A DNA stretch of 7,038 nt from CBDUBS01 sp965365445 (GTDB lineage: Bacteria > Bacteroidota > Rhodothermia > Rhodothermales > DASSAV01): the NCBI GenBank assembly GCA_965365445.1, contig CBDUBS010000195.1:1-7038 (forward strand), given 5' to 3'. Positions 5,862 through 7,038 of this stretch are shown here, one piece after another; position 1 is the stretch's first letter; each line of letters starts with the position of its first letter. A model generated the notes under the pieces. That model was not told where the DNA came from. It ran no database searches and saw only the letters and a list, made by a program, of their open reading frames with translations. A program made the position numbers and the translations under genes.

Positions 5862-5893
5862 GCTATACTCGCGTTAGAATAACGCATCGTCAA
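5862..5893 (-). promoter_or_regulatory. Candidate promoter of the men operon
   Basis: On the minus strand TTGACG (5893-5888) is followed after 20 bases by TATAGC (5867-5862), about 34 bases before the menH TTG. The spacer is longer than the 17 bases usual for E. coli sigma-70 but close to the spacing of Bacteroidota-type promoters. The -7 element does not match the TAnnTTTG consensus well. The call is tentative. Confidence 0.35.
5871..5885. promoter_or_regulatory. Palindrome GCGTTAgaaTAACGC, possible operator
   Basis: A perfect 6-bp inverted repeat with a 3-base centre lies in the divergent menH/hydrolase intergenic region, inside the spacer of the candidate men promoter. Position and symmetry suit a dimeric repressor site. 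No regulator is encoded in the window and I do not recognise the motif. Confidence 0.4.
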
Positions 5894-5904
5894 AGGACTT
5901 GTTG

Positions 5905-6010
5905 TGGAGGGTGTTTCGGGTATTACCGCACTCGATGGGGGATATTAGGGAGAACTCGGCGCGAATGCCGCTCCCGCCACGTCATCCTGGTTGCCGGATC
6001 AGGTCCGGTA
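5905..6010 (+). promoter_or_regulatory. Structured leader with weak cobalamin-riboswitch-like core
   Basis: On the plus strand, upstream of the hydrolase, a GGGTG segment (5909-5913) is followed by ATTAGGGA, then the hairpin GGGAG-aact-CGGC-GCGAAT-GCCG-CTCCC (5948-5975), then CCCGCCAC. This resembles the conserved cobalamin-riboswitch core, in which GGGAA precedes a GGTGCGAATCC-type hairpin and CCCGCaACTGT follows. A second hairpin, CCGGA-TCAGG-TCCGG, lies at 5994-6008. The ACTGT and 3' ACCTGCC elements are absent or changed and the peripheral stems are missing. The downstream gene has no known B12 link. It may be a degenerate or variant element, or chance. Confidence 0.22.
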
Positions 6011-6063
6011 TTATGGTGCAGAGTGAACAGGTTCAACATATAAGTAAAGCCTTGCTATAGCGT

Positions 6064-6879
6064 TTGTTGTACTACCGCACATACGGCAACGATCCGGACC
6101 GCGAATGGGTGGTGTTCATTCACGGGGCAGGGGGAAGCTCGTCGATCTGGTTCAAGCAGATCCGCGAGTTTCGCAAGCACTTCAACCTGCTTATGATCGA
6201 CCTGCGGGGTCACGGCCGCTCGGCGGGACTTACGGACCCTAAGGAGCGCCTCCGCTATACCTTCGACGACATCGCCCGGGACATCATCGAGGTACTGGAT
6301 CATCTGCAGATCGGGCAGGTTCACCTCGTGGGAATGTCGCTCGGCTCGATTCTGGCCCGCATCGTCGCGGAGCAGGCTCCGGGGCGGGTGAAAAGCATGA
6401 TCCTCGGCGGAGCCATCACCCGACTGGATTTTCGTTCCCGCTTTCTCGTCGGCATGGGCAATCTGTTCAAGCGGGTGGTGCCCTACATCTGGCTGTACAA
6501 GTTGTTCGCCTGGATCATCATGCCCCGACGCGGCCACCGGGAAGCTCGCTCGCTGTTCGTGCGCGAGGCAAAGAAGCTATGCCAGCGGGAGTTCCTGCGA
6601 TGGTTTCGGCTCACCTGGAAAATCAACCCTCTCCTGCGGCTGTTCGAGGAAAAGGAGCTCCATCTGCCTGTACTGTACCTGATGGGGGAGGAGGACCATA
6701 TGTTTCTCCCGGAAGTGCGTCGCTTGGTGGCGAAACACCGCAACAGTTTTCTGAAAATCATCCGGGGGGCCGGGCACGTATGCAATGTGGACCGGCCGGC
6801 GGCCTTTAACCGCTTCGCCGTTCAGTTCATCTACCGCTGGTCTGAGCCGCAGCCCGCAGTGGCCGCCGGGCCGTTCTGA
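6064..6879 (+). CDS. Alpha/beta hydrolase of unknown substrate
   Basis: The 271-residue product has the full alpha/beta hydrolase set: oxyanion-hole HGAGG (20-24), DLRGHGRS (46-53), the nucleophile elbow VGMSLGS with Ser92, the acid Asp211 in GEEDHMF, and His238 in GAGHVCNVD. A long cap region rich in aromatic and basic residues lies between about 120 and 195, including a hydrophobic run WLYKLFAWIIM. This may contact lipid or membrane. The start must be TTG 6064 or the next TTG 6067, because a TAG at 6058-6060 closes the frame and no ATG comes before the core. The N-terminus YYRTYGNDPDREWVVFIHG looks complete. No signal peptide is seen. It is divergent from menH, which has the same fold. A quinone-related role is possible but unsupported. 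Confidence 0.88.
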   Translation: MLYYRTYGNDPDREWVVFIHGAGGSSSIWFKQIREFRKHFNLLMIDLRGHGRSAGLTDPKERLRYTFDDIARDIIEVLDHLQIGQVHLVGMSLGSILARIVAEQAPGRVKSMILGGAITRLDFRSRFLVGMGNLFKRVVPYIWLYKLFAWIIMPRRGHREARSLFVREAKKLCQREFLRWFRLTWKINPLLRLFEEKELHLPVLYLMGEEDHMFLPEVRRLVAKHRNSFLKIIRGAGHVCNVDRPAAFNRFAVQFIYRWSEPQPAVAAGPF

Positions 6880-6967
6880 TTACCGCGACAATTCATCCTT
6901 GCCGTTCTTGAAAAGGCTTCCGGGCTTCTTAGCTTAGGGGATCGCAACGAACATTCAGGTAAGGATA

Positions 6968-7038
6968 ATGGCTCAGATAGGATCGACCGACCATCCCCTT
7001 CGCGTGGCCGTAATCGGGGCGGGCCCGACCGGCTTCTA
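6968..7038 (+). CDS. FAD/NAD(P)-binding oxidoreductase, probably ferredoxin-NADP+ reductase (partial, 5' end)
   Basis: Only 23 full codons lie in the window. After a short polar leader comes LRVAVIGAGPTGF and then the first two bases of a probable Tyr codon. The GxGPxGFY form of the Rossmann FAD-binding motif is typical of adrenodoxin-reductase-type ferredoxin-NADP+ reductases, which pass electrons between NADPH and ferredoxin. Other flavoproteins with a Rossmann start cannot be excluded from so little sequence. The ATG at 6968 is preceded by AGGTAAGG (6957-6964), a plausible ribosome site. It lies 88 bp after the hydrolase on the same strand, so it may be cotranscribed. The rest is beyond the window. 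Confidence 0.6.
   Translation, partial: MAQIGSTDHPLRVAVIGAGPTGF

Noticed and set aside
5985..6015. TPP-riboswitch-like ACCTGATCCGG on the minus strand
   Set aside because: The expected CTGAGA element and the GCGNAGGGA 3' segment are absent, and the leader precedes menH, which is not a thiamine gene.
5990..6015. SRP RNA-like GGATCAGGTCCGG on the plus strand
   Set aside because: The conserved GGAAGGAAGCAG that should follow is missing, and no long SRP-type hairpin surrounds it.
1..7038. CRISPR array, insertion sequence or prophage genes
   Set aside because: No regularly spaced short repeats and no transposase, integrase or phage genes are visible. The only mobile-like feature is the tRNA/GIY-YIG unit.

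Overview
The window looks like chromosomal DNA from a GC-rich, menaquinone-using bacterium, most likely of the Bacteroidota/Rhodothermota kind. This placement is an inference. It rests on high GC in the coding regions, a compact menH-B-A-C-E cluster, weak Shine-Dalgarno signals, frequent GTG and TTG starts, and a left-end cassette and a right-end hydrolase that resemble types I associate with that group. No sequence search was possible.

Left end (1-730): an intact tRNA-Pro(GGG) gene lies on the minus strand (432-505). Downstream of it in the same orientation is a small single-domain GIY-YIG nuclease gene (76-315). That gene runs directly into a second, broken copy of the tRNA 3' half (26-78). 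The tRNA 3' part plus 25 bp of flank is duplicated perfectly: 1-54 equals 407-460. The nuclease gene is therefore bracketed by direct repeats, as expected for a small tRNA-targeting mobile cassette. This is the most unusual feature of the window. The stretch 506-730 holds no convincing gene, only two inverted repeats.

Centre (731-5828, minus strand): five menaquinone (vitamin K2) biosynthesis genes are transcribed in the order menH, menB, menA, menC, menE. They encode SHCHC synthase, DHNA-CoA synthase, DHNA prenyltransferase, o-succinylbenzoate synthase and OSB-CoA ligase. From menB to menE each stop codon overlaps the next start (TTGA, GTGA, GTGA), which suggests translational coupling. Four of the five genes appear to use non-ATG starts. 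menF and menD, which supply SEPHCHC to MenH, are not in the window, nor is the final methyltransferase gene.

Right end (5829-7038): a 235-bp divergent intergenic region holds a candidate men promoter. A perfect palindrome lies in its -35/-10 spacer. Further right is a structured stretch that resembles, weakly, the core of a cobalamin riboswitch. A plus-strand alpha/beta hydrolase of unknown substrate follows (6064-6879). The last 71 bases are the start of a gene whose dinucleotide-binding motif resembles adrenodoxin-reductase-type ferredoxin-NADP+ reductases.
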